This document shows, piece after piece, positions 43,160 to 51,068 of a stretch of 64,000 nt of DNA. Each line of letters begins with the position of its first letter. Position 1 is the stretch's first letter. The translations under genes were made by a program, and so were the position numbers. Origin of the DNA: Actinomyces sp. oral taxon 171 str. F0337 (GTDB lineage: Bacteria > Actinomycetota > Actinomycetes > Actinomycetales > Actinomycetaceae). The notes below the pieces were generated by a model that saw only the letters and a list, made by a program, of their open reading frames with translations, made no database searches and was not told the DNA's origin. The DNA lies in NCBI RefSeq assembly GCF_005696555.1, contig NZ_CP040005.1, positions 310,001 to 374,000 on the forward strand, in the 5' to 3' direction.

Positions 43160-44200
43160 TCAGTTCTGGCGGGGGTTCTTGCTGTTGGTGGTGAGGGTCT
43201 GGACCTCGGCGACAGGCAGGTTGATGGTGTTGGTGGCGGTGACTGCGGGCAGGTCGCCGCCGGAGCCGTCGGTGGCGGTGTAGGTGGCCGAGTAGGCCAC
43301 GGACACCGTCAGCGGGGTCGTGCCGCCCAGGTGCGCCGAGCTGCGGTTGAAGGAGATGGTGCAGGGGCTCGACCCCTCAGGCATTCCCGAGTGCCAGGCG
43401 ACCCCGAAACCCTGACATGAGGGCTTCCCGTCGGGGGCGGAGAGCTGGAGACCGGCCGAGGCTGCCGTGACTGTCGCCGACGTGGCCCCTGCGGAAGCGG
43501 TGACGGTCACCGAGCGCGAGGTGTTGCCCGTGGCCCACACCCAGGTGTCCATCCCGACCAGGGTGGCGCCCTGAGAACCGACCTTGGGGTTGGTCTCAAT
43601 GGTCGGTTGCGGAATCTTCACCGCCTTCCACGCCGCAGTCGCGAGCGCGCGCCCGGAGATATAGGGCGCCGGCGGCTTCCCACCGTTTTCGCTGTCCGGG
43701 ATCCACAGATAGGTTGCTCCATTGGGGGTCATGCGGTTGCGAGCTGCTTGCATGGCCGCCAGGTTCTCAAAGGCATCCTCATTGCATTTTACTCGCCACC
43801 AGGTTCCCGGTTGCATGTCTTCCTTTGATCGCTTGTAGCCAGAATATACCTTTTCGACTTCGTCCTCTTTGTTCTTCGTGCCTTGGTCCTGGAGATCCCA
43901 AGCGTCTCTGCCTACCTGCGATTGATCTTCTTGCTTCTCGTAGTAGCAGGAGGGCTTGACGCTTATGGACGTCGACGACGAGACCGTTTCGCCTCCACCG
44001 CCTCCGGATGAGGCTGTTGTGTACTGCTCGGTGATGCTGACAGAGATCTCCCCGCCGCCCGCACTCTGGGTCGAGGAGGCGGCCACCTGACTGCCTCCTG
44101 TCGCGCTGCCGTCCTTCTCGGCGTGTGCAGTTGGTGCTGCTGCTAGACCGGATATCAGTAGCAGAAATGCGGATCCCATTGCTAGAGCTTGCCTGCGCAT
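43160..44200 (-). CDS. Secreted protein of unknown function
   Basis: A 346-residue exported protein. The signal peptide (MRRQALAMGSAFLLLISGLA) ends near TAHAEKD. The mature part begins with a Gly/Ser-rich stretch, then a charged helical segment (YEKQEDQSQVGRDAWDLQ), an aromatic central segment (GTWWRVKCNEDAFENLAAMQ) and Thr/Ser/Ala-rich beta sequence. Cysteines at SCYYEK, VKCNED, SCQGFG and SPCTIS could pair. No family recognised. GAGAGGAC precedes the ATG at 44200. The lipoprotein gene immediately upstream ends 14 bp away, suggesting a two-gene operon of surface proteins. Confidence 0.72.
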   Translation of the reverse strand: MRRQALAMGSAFLLLISGLAAAPTAHAEKDGSATGGSQVAASSTQSAGGGEISVSITEQYTTASSGGGGGETVSSSTSISVKPSCYYEKQEDQSQVGRDAWDLQDQGTKNKEDEVEKVYSGYKRSKEDMQPGTWWRVKCNEDAFENLAAMQAARNRMTPNGATYLWIPDSENGGKPPAPYISGRALATAAWKAVKIPQPTIETNPKVGSQGATLVGMDTWVWATGNTSRSVTVTASAGATSATVTAASAGLQLSAPDGKPSCQGFGVAWHSGMPEGSSPCTISFNRSSAHLGGTTPLTVSVAYSATYTATDGSGGDLPAVTATNTINLPVAEVQTLTTNSKNPRQN

Positions 44201-44214
44201 CGGAAGTCCTCTCA

Positions 44215-44916
44215 CTAGTTCACCGAACAGGTGTTGGGAGTACCGCTATCTTCTTGGCTAGCTCTCCACGTGCCGTCGGTCCCCTGTGTCATAAATGCAA
44301 TGATTGGTTTGTAGATTTGGATTTTGGGGTTGGTGTTGTCGTTCCCTTGGGCGTCAACAGTGGTCATCTGTGTCTTATCAAGACATGCTGCGATAGCGTA
44401 ACCATTTCCGTCTTCGGAGGCGCTCACCTCACTCACCGATATTCTCACTGGAGGTCGTGATAGTTGGCCGTTCGTCTTAGCGGCGTTATGTTTAATTTCC
44501 GTCAACAGCTGGCCTGTCGCGACGGTGTCCATGGTGTCGAGGCCCTCGTTTCTGAACCATAGGCGCCAGGTCGCCCTTTCGTAGGCGAAGTAGGCGCGCA
44601 GGACCTCGGTCTGGGTGGGGTCGAGGTTCGCGGGGATGGAGACGACCGTGTACCCCAGGTCCGGGTCGGACATCGACTCCGGGGTCACGGGGCCTGTGCC
44701 GGCGGCGCTGCTCGCGCCCGGCGATGCCGAGGCCCCGGCCGACGCCGTCGCACCGGTGGATGTGCTGGCGCCACTGGCTGCGGTGTTCAGTGGCGGCACG
44801 GTGGTGCTGCCGCCCTTCGGGCTGCTTGACGAGCACCCGGCCAGCACCAGGCATCCTGCGAGTAGCGCGGTGCCAGCGACACCTGTGAATCGACGATGAG
44901 AACCACGCTGTCCCAC
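44215..44916 (-). CDS. Exported lipoprotein of unknown function
   Basis: A 233-residue lipoprotein with signal peptide and lipobox LVLAGCSSSS, then a Thr/Ala/Gly/Ser linker and a domain of about 150 residues. The domain includes LDPTQTEVLRAYFAYERATWRLW and a C-terminal WRASQEDSGTPNTC; the overall shape resembles small alpha+beta lipoprotein domains of the NTF2-like kind, but I cannot confirm that. GGAG lies 7 nt before the GTG at 44916. It is the first gene of a pair with the secreted protein at 43160. Confidence 0.7.
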   Translation of the reverse strand: MGQRGSHRRFTGVAGTALLAGCLVLAGCSSSSPKGGSTTVPPLNTAASGASTSTGATASAGASASPGASSAAGTGPVTPESMSDPDLGYTVVSIPANLDPTQTEVLRAYFAYERATWRLWFRNEGLDTMDTVATGQLLTEIKHNAAKTNGQLSRPPVRISVSEVSASEDGNGYAIAACLDKTQMTTVDAQGNDNTNPKIQIYKPIIAFMTQGTDGTWRASQEDSGTPNTCSVN

Positions 44917-44978
44917 GAGCACACTCCAATCGGTGATAGCCGGAATCAACCGGAAGGTCGTAGTGAACTGACTATACC

Positions 44979-45500
44979 CCGCACATCACATACGAGCCCG
45001 GACAGATCCCATCGATCCCCATGATCTCGCTGACCGACCTCAGCCTGCTCACCCAGTCCACCGGCGTCTTCACCCCGGACCTCACGCGCTCCATCACCTC
45101 CCAGCCCGGCGTCACCGTCAGGCCCGCCCGTCGCGACGCGAGTGGGTCGCTCGTCTCCGGCTCCACGGTCCTCGGCGGCCACGGCTCGATGACCACGAGC
45201 TCAGGATCAACCTCGGTCACCAACCTGGCCGCCGTCCTCAAGGACTCCAAGGCCCTAAGGTCCAGATCCAGGGGCGCACCGACTCCGTCTCCGACGACGT
45301 CTCCAATCAGACCCTCTCCGAGCAGCGGGCCAAGGCGGTCACCGAGGCGCTTACCTCCAACGGCGTCACCGCCTCGATCGAATCCGTCGGCTACGGCGAG
45401 ACCAGGCCGGTAGCCCCCCAACGAGAACCCTGACGGATCCGACAGTCCCGGCGGTCGCCGCCTCAACCGCCGTGTCGAGGTCTTCGTCCCGGCCTTCTGA
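44979..45500 (+). pseudogene. Decayed OmpA-family C-terminal domain protein
   Basis: The end of an OmpA/MotB-type peptidoglycan-binding domain is readable in pieces. Frame one gives ISLTDLSLLTQSTGVFTPDL up to LAAVLKDSKA (to about 45257). A shift leads to VQIQGRTDSVSDDVSNQTLS and ASIESVGYGETRPVAP. An extra C at about 45415-45421 shifts the frame again before NENPDGSDSPGGRRLNRRVE and a stop at 45500. The GxTDS and NRRVE motifs are those of OmpA domains. With two frameshifts and no start or signal sequence, it is a remnant. It lies at the edge of the low-GC island. Confidence 0.8.
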
Positions 45501-45545
45501 GCCGTCCGGCCAAGGGTGCCGGCGCAGCTGAAGGTGGAGAAGTGC

Positions 45546-45588
45546 TTGACTCCACCGTGCACCTACTGTCTATAGTGTGTATGTACAG
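45546..45588 (+). promoter_or_regulatory. Promoter and operator-like palindrome of the GntR/ABC operon
   Basis: TTGACT (45546-45551) is followed after 17 nt by TCTATA (45569-45574), overlapping TATAGT. Arms CTGTCTATA (45566-45574) and TATGTACAG (45580-45588) match at 7 of 9 positions around GTGTG. YtrA-type regulators bind such sites over their own promoters, so autorepression is likely. Confidence 0.6.
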
Positions 45589-45599
45589 AAGGAGTTGCC

Positions 45600-46001
45600 A
45601 TGCCGCTCTCGGTCGTCCTGTCCAACACGGCGGGAGTTCCCATCTACGAGCAGATCGCCCAGCAGGTCAGGGATGCGATCCTGACAGGCCAGGTGGAGGC
45701 GGACGAGATGCTGCCCTCGATCCGGGCTCTGGCCCGGGATCTGCGTGTCAGCGTCATCACCACTACCCGCGCCTATTCCGACCTCGTCACTGACGGCTTC
45801 CTGGCCAACGTCCCTGGCAAGGGCTACTTCGTCCTGCCCCGGGACTCCGAGCTGGTGCGCGAGCAGGTGCTGCGGGAGGTCGAGGAGCACCTTGACCGGG
45901 CCGTGGAGCGCGCGCGCCTGGCTCAGCTCAGCGACGAGGAGCTCCACACCATGCTTCAGACCATCATCACCACCTCCACCACCTCCAAGGACAAGCAGTG
46001 A
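45600..46001 (+). CDS. GntR-family regulator, YtrA subfamily
   Basis: A 133-residue regulator. The N-terminal winged helix contains GVPIYEQIAQQVRDAILTGQ, MLPSIRALARDLRVSVITTT and YSDLVTDGFLANVPGKGYFV. The short C-terminal helix pair (about 50 residues) is that of the YtrA subfamily, used for dimerisation, not ligand binding. Such regulators usually repress an ABC transporter operon that responds to cell-envelope stress or antimicrobial peptides. AGAAGGAG precedes the ATG, and the stop overlaps the ATPase start (GTGA). Confidence 0.9.
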   Translation: MPLSVVLSNTAGVPIYEQIAQQVRDAILTGQVEADEMLPSIRALARDLRVSVITTTRAYSDLVTDGFLANVPGKGYFVLPRDSELVREQVLREVEEHLDRAVERARLAQLSDEELHTMLQTIITTSTTSKDKQ

Positions 46002-46825
46002 ACCCCGTCGAGATCTCCCACCTGACCAAGCACTACCCGGACTTCAGCCTCAACGACGTCACCTTCTCCGTCCCCGCCGGATACGTGACAGGCTTCGTCG
46101 GGGCCAACGGTGCGGGGAAGACCACCACCATCAAGGCCGCCCTGGGCATGATCCACCCGGATGCCGGCTCAGCCACCACCATGGGCCATGAGCGCATCGG
46201 CGTCGTCTTCGATGCCCCGCCCTACAACCCCGAATGGCGCCTGAAGGACCTGGGCCGTGGCATCGGGCGCTTCTACCCCGCCTGGTCCCAGGAGCGCTAC
46301 GACGCCGAGCTCCAGGCCGCGGGCCTCACCCCCGCCAAGAGGGTCAAGGAGCTCAGCCGGGGCATGGGCATGCGCCTGCAGATGGCGGTGGCCCTGGCCC
46401 ACGATCCCGAGCTGCTCATCCTCGATGAGCCCACCGGTGGGCTGGATCCTCTGGCCCGCACTGAGATGGTGGACATGCTGGCCCAGTTCATGGTGGAGGA
46501 GGGCCGTACCATCCTGTTCTCCACCCACATCACCTCCGACCTCGATCGGTTGGCCGACTACCTGGTCATCCTCAGCCGAGGCAGGGTCGTGGCCAACGGC
46601 ACCGTCGAGGAGATCATCGGCTCCTTCCGACTCGTGCGCGGCACCCCCGAGCACCTGACCGACGCCGTGCGCCAGGCCAGCCTCGGGCTGCGCAGCACCC
46701 AGCTGGGCTGGGAGGCCATGATGCCGGCCGACGCCGCCGAGGCACTGGCCGACCGTATCGTCGTCGAGGCCCCCACCATCGAGGACCTCGCCGTGCACAT
46801 CGCCAAGGAGGCGGGCCGTGAATGA
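45998..46825 (+). CDS. ABC transporter ATP-binding protein
   Basis: A 275-residue ATPase with Walker A GANGAGKTT, the signature LSRGMGMRLQMA and Walker B LLILDEPTGGLD followed by the switch histidine in STHITSD. The C-terminal part (about 60 residues) resembles BcrA/YtrB-type exporter ATPases. The GTG start overlaps the regulator stop and the end overlaps the first permease gene, so translation is coupled through the operon. Substrate unknown; envelope-active compounds are typical for this family. Confidence 0.93.
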   Translation: MNPVEISHLTKHYPDFSLNDVTFSVPAGYVTGFVGANGAGKTTTIKAALGMIHPDAGSATTMGHERIGVVFDAPPYNPEWRLKDLGRGIGRFYPAWSQERYDAELQAAGLTPAKRVKELSRGMGMRLQMAVALAHDPELLILDEPTGGLDPLARTEMVDMLAQFMVEEGRTILFSTHITSDLDRLADYLVILSRGRVVANGTVEEIIGSFRLVRGTPEHLTDAVRQASLGLRSTQLGWEAMMPADAAEALADRIVVEAPTIEDLAVHIAKEAGRE

Positions 46826-47528
46826 CCTCATGACCACGGATCGACGCGAGCACCCCGAGGCGGCCGCAGTGGCCGAGGCACCGGCCGACCCGATGACAAC
46901 GGGCGCCGCGGCCGGGCCCGGACGGGTCGGTCGGGTGCTCTCCCTGGTGCGGCTCCATCTCCTGGTCCTGCGGGGCCCTGTGCCCTCCCTCCTCGGCCTT
47001 CTTCTCATTTTTGGTTCCTACGGCCTCATCATCGGCAGTATCGCCCCGGTCAGAGGATTCCTCGCGGGGACCGCCCTGGTCGGGGGCCTTTCAGGGGTCA
47101 TGGCCGACCGCTCCGGCATCAACCGTCTGCTGGCCTCTCTGCCCGTCTCCCGGGCCGACGTCGTCAATTCCTACTGGGCGGTCGCGGTGCTGTTCCTCCT
47201 GGCCGCCTCGGCCCTCTACGCCGTCGTGGGTCTCCCTGTGGGCGTGACCCCGGGTGATCTGCTCGTCCTCCCCCTCGTCCTCATCACGGGCCAGGCCCTG
47301 GGAATCCCCGTATTCCTGCGCTTCGGGCGTGGGCGCGGCCTGCTCATCTGGCTGATCGCGATCGTGGTCCTGGTGGCGCTGGGTGTGCTGGTGCTCGGCT
47401 TCGGACCGATCCAGGACCTCGCTCTGGGGACGACGACGGGACGCGGCGTGCTCCTGGCGCTGGGGGCCGTCGCCCTCATCGGCCTGTGGGTCCTGAGCCA
47501 CCGCCTCTACCTCAAGCAGGACCAGTGA
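46818..47528 (+). CDS. ABC-2 type transporter permease
   Basis: A 236-residue membrane protein with a cytoplasmic N-terminus of about 40 residues and six hydrophobic segments, for example SLLGLLLIFGSYGLIIGSI and GLLIWLIAIVVLVALGVLV. It is a membrane subunit for the ATPase encoded upstream. The GTG start overlaps the ATPase end by 8 nt, and the stop overlaps the next permease gene. Confidence 0.82.
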   Translation: MNDLMTTDRREHPEAAAVAEAPADPMTTGAAAGPGRVGRVLSLVRLHLLVLRGPVPSLLGLLLIFGSYGLIIGSIAPVRGFLAGTALVGGLSGVMADRSGINRLLASLPVSRADVVNSYWAVAVLFLLAASALYAVVGLPVGVTPGDLLVLPLVLITGQALGIPVFLRFGRGRGLLIWLIAIVVLVALGVLVLGFGPIQDLALGTTTGRGVLLALGAVALIGLWVLSHRLYLKQDQ

Positions 47529-48238
47529 GCGTCATGATGATGGGGGCTGTGCCGGTGAGAGGGCGGTGCATCGGCCGGGGCGCGCCGACTGGGCCGGCCC
47601 GTCCCGGAGGCGGCGGCGAGATGGCGCGCGCCAGGGTGGGGGCGGTGCTGCGACTCGACCTCATCGTGCTGCGCCGTCGTGGTCCGCTACTCCTCCTGCC
47701 CCTGTCGTTCGCGCTGTTCATCGCCATGGACGTCCTCGCCGGCAGGCTTCAGGCGGTATTGCTGGCAAGCATCGCCCTGGGGGTGTGCGCCCAGTACGCC
47801 CAGAGTGCCGTCGAGGCGGCTCACCTCATGGTGCGCCTCCACGGAGCGCTGCCGCTGCGACGCAGCGAGCTGGTCGGTGCCCGCTGGATCGAAGGACTCG
47901 CCCTGGCGCTCCTGTCCTGTCTGGTCTGCGTGCCGGTGGCCGCTCTCACCGGTGACTGGGGCGGCCTCGTGGCCGGCCTGGTCGTCATCTGCCTGTCCGT
48001 GGCCCTCGGGATGCCCCTGTTCCTGTGCCTGGCCCCCGAGCGGGCCCTGTGGATGTGGGGGCTGTGCCTGGGGATGGGAGCCGGCGCCCTCTACGGCGGC
48101 ACTCCGCTGCTGGCAGGACCCGCGACTGAGGTACTGCGCGAGCCGGTGCCCGCGGTGCTGGCTGCCCTGGCCTGCCCCGCCCTCCTGGGCGCCTCCCTGG
48201 CGGTGGCCCTCCGCTGGTACGGGCGCCAGGACCACTGA
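47525..48238 (+). CDS. Second membrane subunit of the same ABC transporter
   Basis: A 237-residue protein with about six hydrophobic segments (for example LLLLPLSFALFIAMDVLAG and LLGASLAVALRWYG). It resembles the preceding permease in size and topology, so the two probably form a heterodimeric channel. The GTG at 47525 overlaps the previous stop (GTGA). The gene ends the operon; 138 bp then separate it from tmk. Confidence 0.78.
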   Translation: MSVMMMGAVPVRGRCIGRGAPTGPARPGGGGEMARARVGAVLRLDLIVLRRRGPLLLLPLSFALFIAMDVLAGRLQAVLLASIALGVCAQYAQSAVEAAHLMVRLHGALPLRRSELVGARWIEGLALALLSCLVCVPVAALTGDWGGLVAGLVVICLSVALGMPLFLCLAPERALWMWGLCLGMGAGALYGGTPLLAGPATEVLREPVPAVLAALACPALLGASLAVALRWYGRQDH

Positions 48239-48364
48239 GAGGGTCGCCTCAGAGCACCAGTGGCGGTGGCCGGTAACGATGTCGCCTCACGGAAAGGGCG
48301 TCGCCTCGCCCAGTGCGCTCGCCGGCGACCGGTCAACGCTCCCAGGGCCTTCCCCATGGACCGT

Positions 48365-48370
48365 TACCCT
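48365..48370 (+). promoter_or_regulatory. -10 box of a leaderless transcript (tmk)
   Basis: TACCCT ends 6 nt before the GTG at 48377. Confidence 0.5.
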
Positions 48371-48376
48371 GGGCCC

Positions 48377-49162
48377 GTGACCACCGCTGCCCCGCCCGCT
48401 GCTCCCGGCGCCCCCGTTCCGCCCACGTCCGGCCCCGGTCTGTTCATCTCCTTCGAGGGAGGAGACGGCGTCGGCAAGACAACGCAGATCCGCATCCTCG
48501 CCGACCTCCTGGCCGCAGCGGATGTCGACCACATCCTCACCCGCGAGCCGGGCGGCACGGAGCTCGGCGTCGAGATCCGCCGCCTCCTCCTGCACGGCGG
48601 GCACGTCGCCCCGCGCGCCGAGGCCCTCCTGTACGCCGCCGACCGCGCCCACCACATCGCCACCCGCGTGCGGCCCGCCCTCGAGCGCGGCGCCGTCGTC
48701 CTGGCCGACCGCTACCTCGACTCCTCGGTCGCCTACCAGGGCGCGGCCCGCTCGCTCGGCCCCCAGGAAGTCCGTGACCTGTCCCTGTGGGCCACCGAGG
48801 GCCTCCTGCCGGACCTGACCATCCTGCTCGACGGCGACCCCGCCCTGGCCGAGCGGCGCACCACCGGCCGCGGCGCCAAGGACCGCCTCGAGCAGGAGGG
48901 GGACACCTTCCGCACCTCCCTGCGCCGGCAGTTCCTCACCCTGGCCCAGGCCGAGCCCGAACGCTTCGTCGTCGTCGGCGCCGACCGGCCCGTCGACCAG
49001 GTGGCCGACGACGTCATCGAGGCCGTTGTCACCGTCGTGCGCCGCCACGGCGTGCACCTCGCCCACGGCGGCCACCAGGGCGTGCTCCTCGGCCTGGAGG
49101 CCTTCGTGGAGGCCGCCGCCCGCCGCAGTGCCGCAGGACCGGATGAGGAGGCGCGCTCATGA
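48377..49162 (+). CDS. tmk: Thymidylate kinase
   Basis: A 261-residue dTMP kinase. The P-loop is FEGGDGVGKTTQIRIL, the DR(Y/H) motif is VVLADRYLDSSVAYQG, and the lid region contains TGRGAKDRLEQEGDTFR. It phosphorylates dTMP to dTDP for DNA synthesis. The start at GTG 48377 is chosen because of the TACCCT box 6 nt upstream and because it trims a non-conserved extension. The N-terminal Ala/Pro stretch of 20 residues and the C-terminal 40 residues are longer than in many homologues. The end overlaps holB (ATGA), the common actinobacterial arrangement. Confidence 0.94.
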   Translation: MTTAAPPAAPGAPVPPTSGPGLFISFEGGDGVGKTTQIRILADLLAAADVDHILTREPGGTELGVEIRRLLLHGGHVAPRAEALLYAADRAHHIATRVRPALERGAVVLADRYLDSSVAYQGAARSLGPQEVRDLSLWATEGLLPDLTILLDGDPALAERRTTGRGAKDRLEQEGDTFRTSLRRQFLTLAQAEPERFVVVGADRPVDQVADDVIEAVVTVVRRHGVHLAHGGHQGVLLGLEAFVEAAARRSAAGPDEEARS

Positions 49163-50430
49163 GCGTGTGGGAGGACGTTGTCGGTCAGGAGAGCGCCGTG
49201 GCCGCCTTCACCGCCGCAGCCCGGGCCGCCCGCCAGGTCACTGAGCAGCGAGAGGCGCAGGCCGACGCCGGTCTCGCCCCCGAGGCGGCGCGAGGCGCGG
49301 ACAGCCTGCGAGGAGGGGGAGCGGGCTCAGGAGCGACGTCGCCGGTCGGGCTCGCCATGACCCACGCCTGGCTGGTGACCGGACCGCCCGGGTCGGGCCG
49401 CTCGAATGCCGCCCGAGCCTTCGCCGCCGCCCTGCAGTGCACCGGTCCCGTGCCCGGCTGCGGGCAGTGCAAGCCCTGCCGCGACGTCATGGCCGGATCC
49501 CACCCCGACGTCGTGCGCCTGACCACCGAGAAGCTCATCATCACCATGGAGGAGGTCAAGACCCTCATCGGCGAGGCCCAGCGCCGACCCTGGACCGGTC
49601 GCTGGCGCGTCATTCTCGTTGAGGACGCCGACCGCATGGCCGAGCGCACCACCAACGTCCTGCTCAAGTCCATCGAGGAGCCCCCGCCCCAGACCGTCTG
49701 GCTGCTGTGCACCCCCAGCGCCGACGACGTCCTGCCCACCATCCGCTCCCGCTGCCGCCTGGTGACGCTGCGGATCCCACCGGCCGACGCCGTCGCCGAG
49801 CTCCTCGTGCGTCGCGACGGCGCCGACCCCGAGCTGGCCGCCAGGGCCGCCCGCGCCAGCCAGTCGCATATCGGGCTCGCCCGCCACCTGGCCACTGACG
49901 CCGACGCCTGGGACCGACGCCGTCGCCTCCTGCTCGCCCCGGTCTCGCTGCGCAGCGTCGGTGACGCCGTCCTGGCCGCCGCCTCCCTGGTCGATGCCGC
50001 CGAGTCCGAGGCCAAGGAGGCCACCGCCGAGCGCGACGCCCGTGAGAAGGCCGAGCTCACCCGTGCCCTCGGCCTGGAGAGCGACGGGAAGATCCCGGCG
50101 GCCCTGCGCGCCCAGATCCGCCAGCTCGAGGAGGACCAGAAGCGCCGCGCCAAGCGCGCCCGCACCGACGTGCTGGACCGGGCCATGATCGACCTGCTGT
50201 CCTTCTACCGCGACGTCCTCACCACCCAGATGGGCAGCGACGTCGAGCGCGTCAACCTTGACCTGTCCGACGCCGTCGACCAGGCCGCCCGCACGACGAG
50301 TCCCGAGCAGTCCTTGGCCCGCATCGCCGCCATCGAGGAGTGTCGCAGCCGCCTGCGCTCCAACGCAGCCCCCCTGCTGGCCGTCGAGGCCCTCATGGTT
50401 CAGCTGCGCCCCCAGGCCGGAGGAAGGTGA
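49159..50430 (+). CDS. holB: DNA polymerase III subunit delta'
   Basis: A 423-residue clamp-loader subunit. It begins VWEDVVGQESAVAAFTAAAR, has a P-loop-like GPPGSGRSNAARAF with Arg in place of the Walker lysine (normal for delta', which does not hydrolyse ATP), a zinc module CTGPVPGCGQCKPC, and the sensor region VLLKSIEEPPPQTVWLL. A 30-residue Glu/Ala/Gly insert follows the first helices. It is cotranscribed with tmk. Confidence 0.93.
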   Translation: MSVWEDVVGQESAVAAFTAAARAARQVTEQREAQADAGLAPEAARGADSLRGGGAGSGATSPVGLAMTHAWLVTGPPGSGRSNAARAFAAALQCTGPVPGCGQCKPCRDVMAGSHPDVVRLTTEKLIITMEEVKTLIGEAQRRPWTGRWRVILVEDADRMAERTTNVLLKSIEEPPPQTVWLLCTPSADDVLPTIRSRCRLVTLRIPPADAVAELLVRRDGADPELAARAARASQSHIGLARHLATDADAWDRRRRLLLAPVSLRSVGDAVLAAASLVDAAESEAKEATAERDAREKAELTRALGLESDGKIPAALRAQIRQLEEDQKRRAKRARTDVLDRAMIDLLSFYRDVLTTQMGSDVERVNLDLSDAVDQAARTTSPEQSLARIAAIEECRSRLRSNAAPLLAVEALMVQLRPQAGGR

Positions 50431-50642
50431 GCGCCATTCCCCATCCGTCCTGTAGCGGGCCGTGAGGCCGCCGTTGCAGGGCTCGGGGCACCCGAGGCCG
50501 TCGGGCGCGCTGCGCTCATGCGGGGAGGTGCCCGCCGCCCGCAGGAGCGGACTGCCCCCGCTCGGACGTCGCGCCCCCGGATTCCCTGCCGACGCACCCC
50601 TCAAACCAGGACGGCCAGGGCCAGGTATGAAAGAGTCGTGAC

Positions 50643-51026
50643 ATGACCGTGACGCAGTCCGGGGTCGAAAGCGGCGGTCGCGCCGCACAGTTTGAGCCGA
50701 TCATCCGCAGGTCGAGCCCGCAGGAGCGAGTCATCGCCTGGCCCGACTCCCGTGACGACTTCGGTATCGCCCGGGACGCCCGATCCGCTCGCCGCATCCG
50801 CAGCGCAGGCCCGAGCGTGCACGTGACCGTACGCAGCAGTGCAGGCACGGTGGAGCTGGGAGGAATGACCGCCCGTGCGATCACCGAGGCCAGGGCTCAC
50901 TACCTCATGGAGGACGAGCTCGATCGGATCTGGGCCTGGGTCGTCTTCTGGGGGCTGGTGCCTTCCGGGAGCTCGCCGGGCAATAGGGCTCATGGGGGAG
51001 AGCGCGGTCATCCATCTCATCACTGA
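50643..51026 (+). CDS. Hypothetical protein
   Basis: A possible 127-residue protein. The first 100 or so codons have G or C in most third positions, as in neighbouring genes, which supports coding. The sequence is rich in Arg and Ser and has WAWVVFWGLV near residue 97, a possible short membrane segment. The last 20 residues (Gly/His/Ser-rich) have less typical codons, so the end may be altered. No family recognised. The 212-bp gap before it (50431-50642) holds nothing I can name. Confidence 0.45.
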   Translation: MTVTQSGVESGGRAAQFEPIIRRSSPQERVIAWPDSRDDFGIARDARSARRIRSAGPSVHVTVRSSAGTVELGGMTARAITEARAHYLMEDELDRIWAWVVFWGLVPSGSSPGNRAHGGERGHPSHH

Positions 51027-51055
51027 GAGGGATCACACACCGGCTGGTCGATTCA

Positions 51056-51061
51056 TACGAT
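51056..51061 (+). promoter_or_regulatory. -10 box of a leaderless transcript (first peptidase gene)
   Basis: TACGAT ends 7 nt before the ATG at 51069. Confidence 0.5.
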
Positions 51062-51068
51062 CCCAGTC

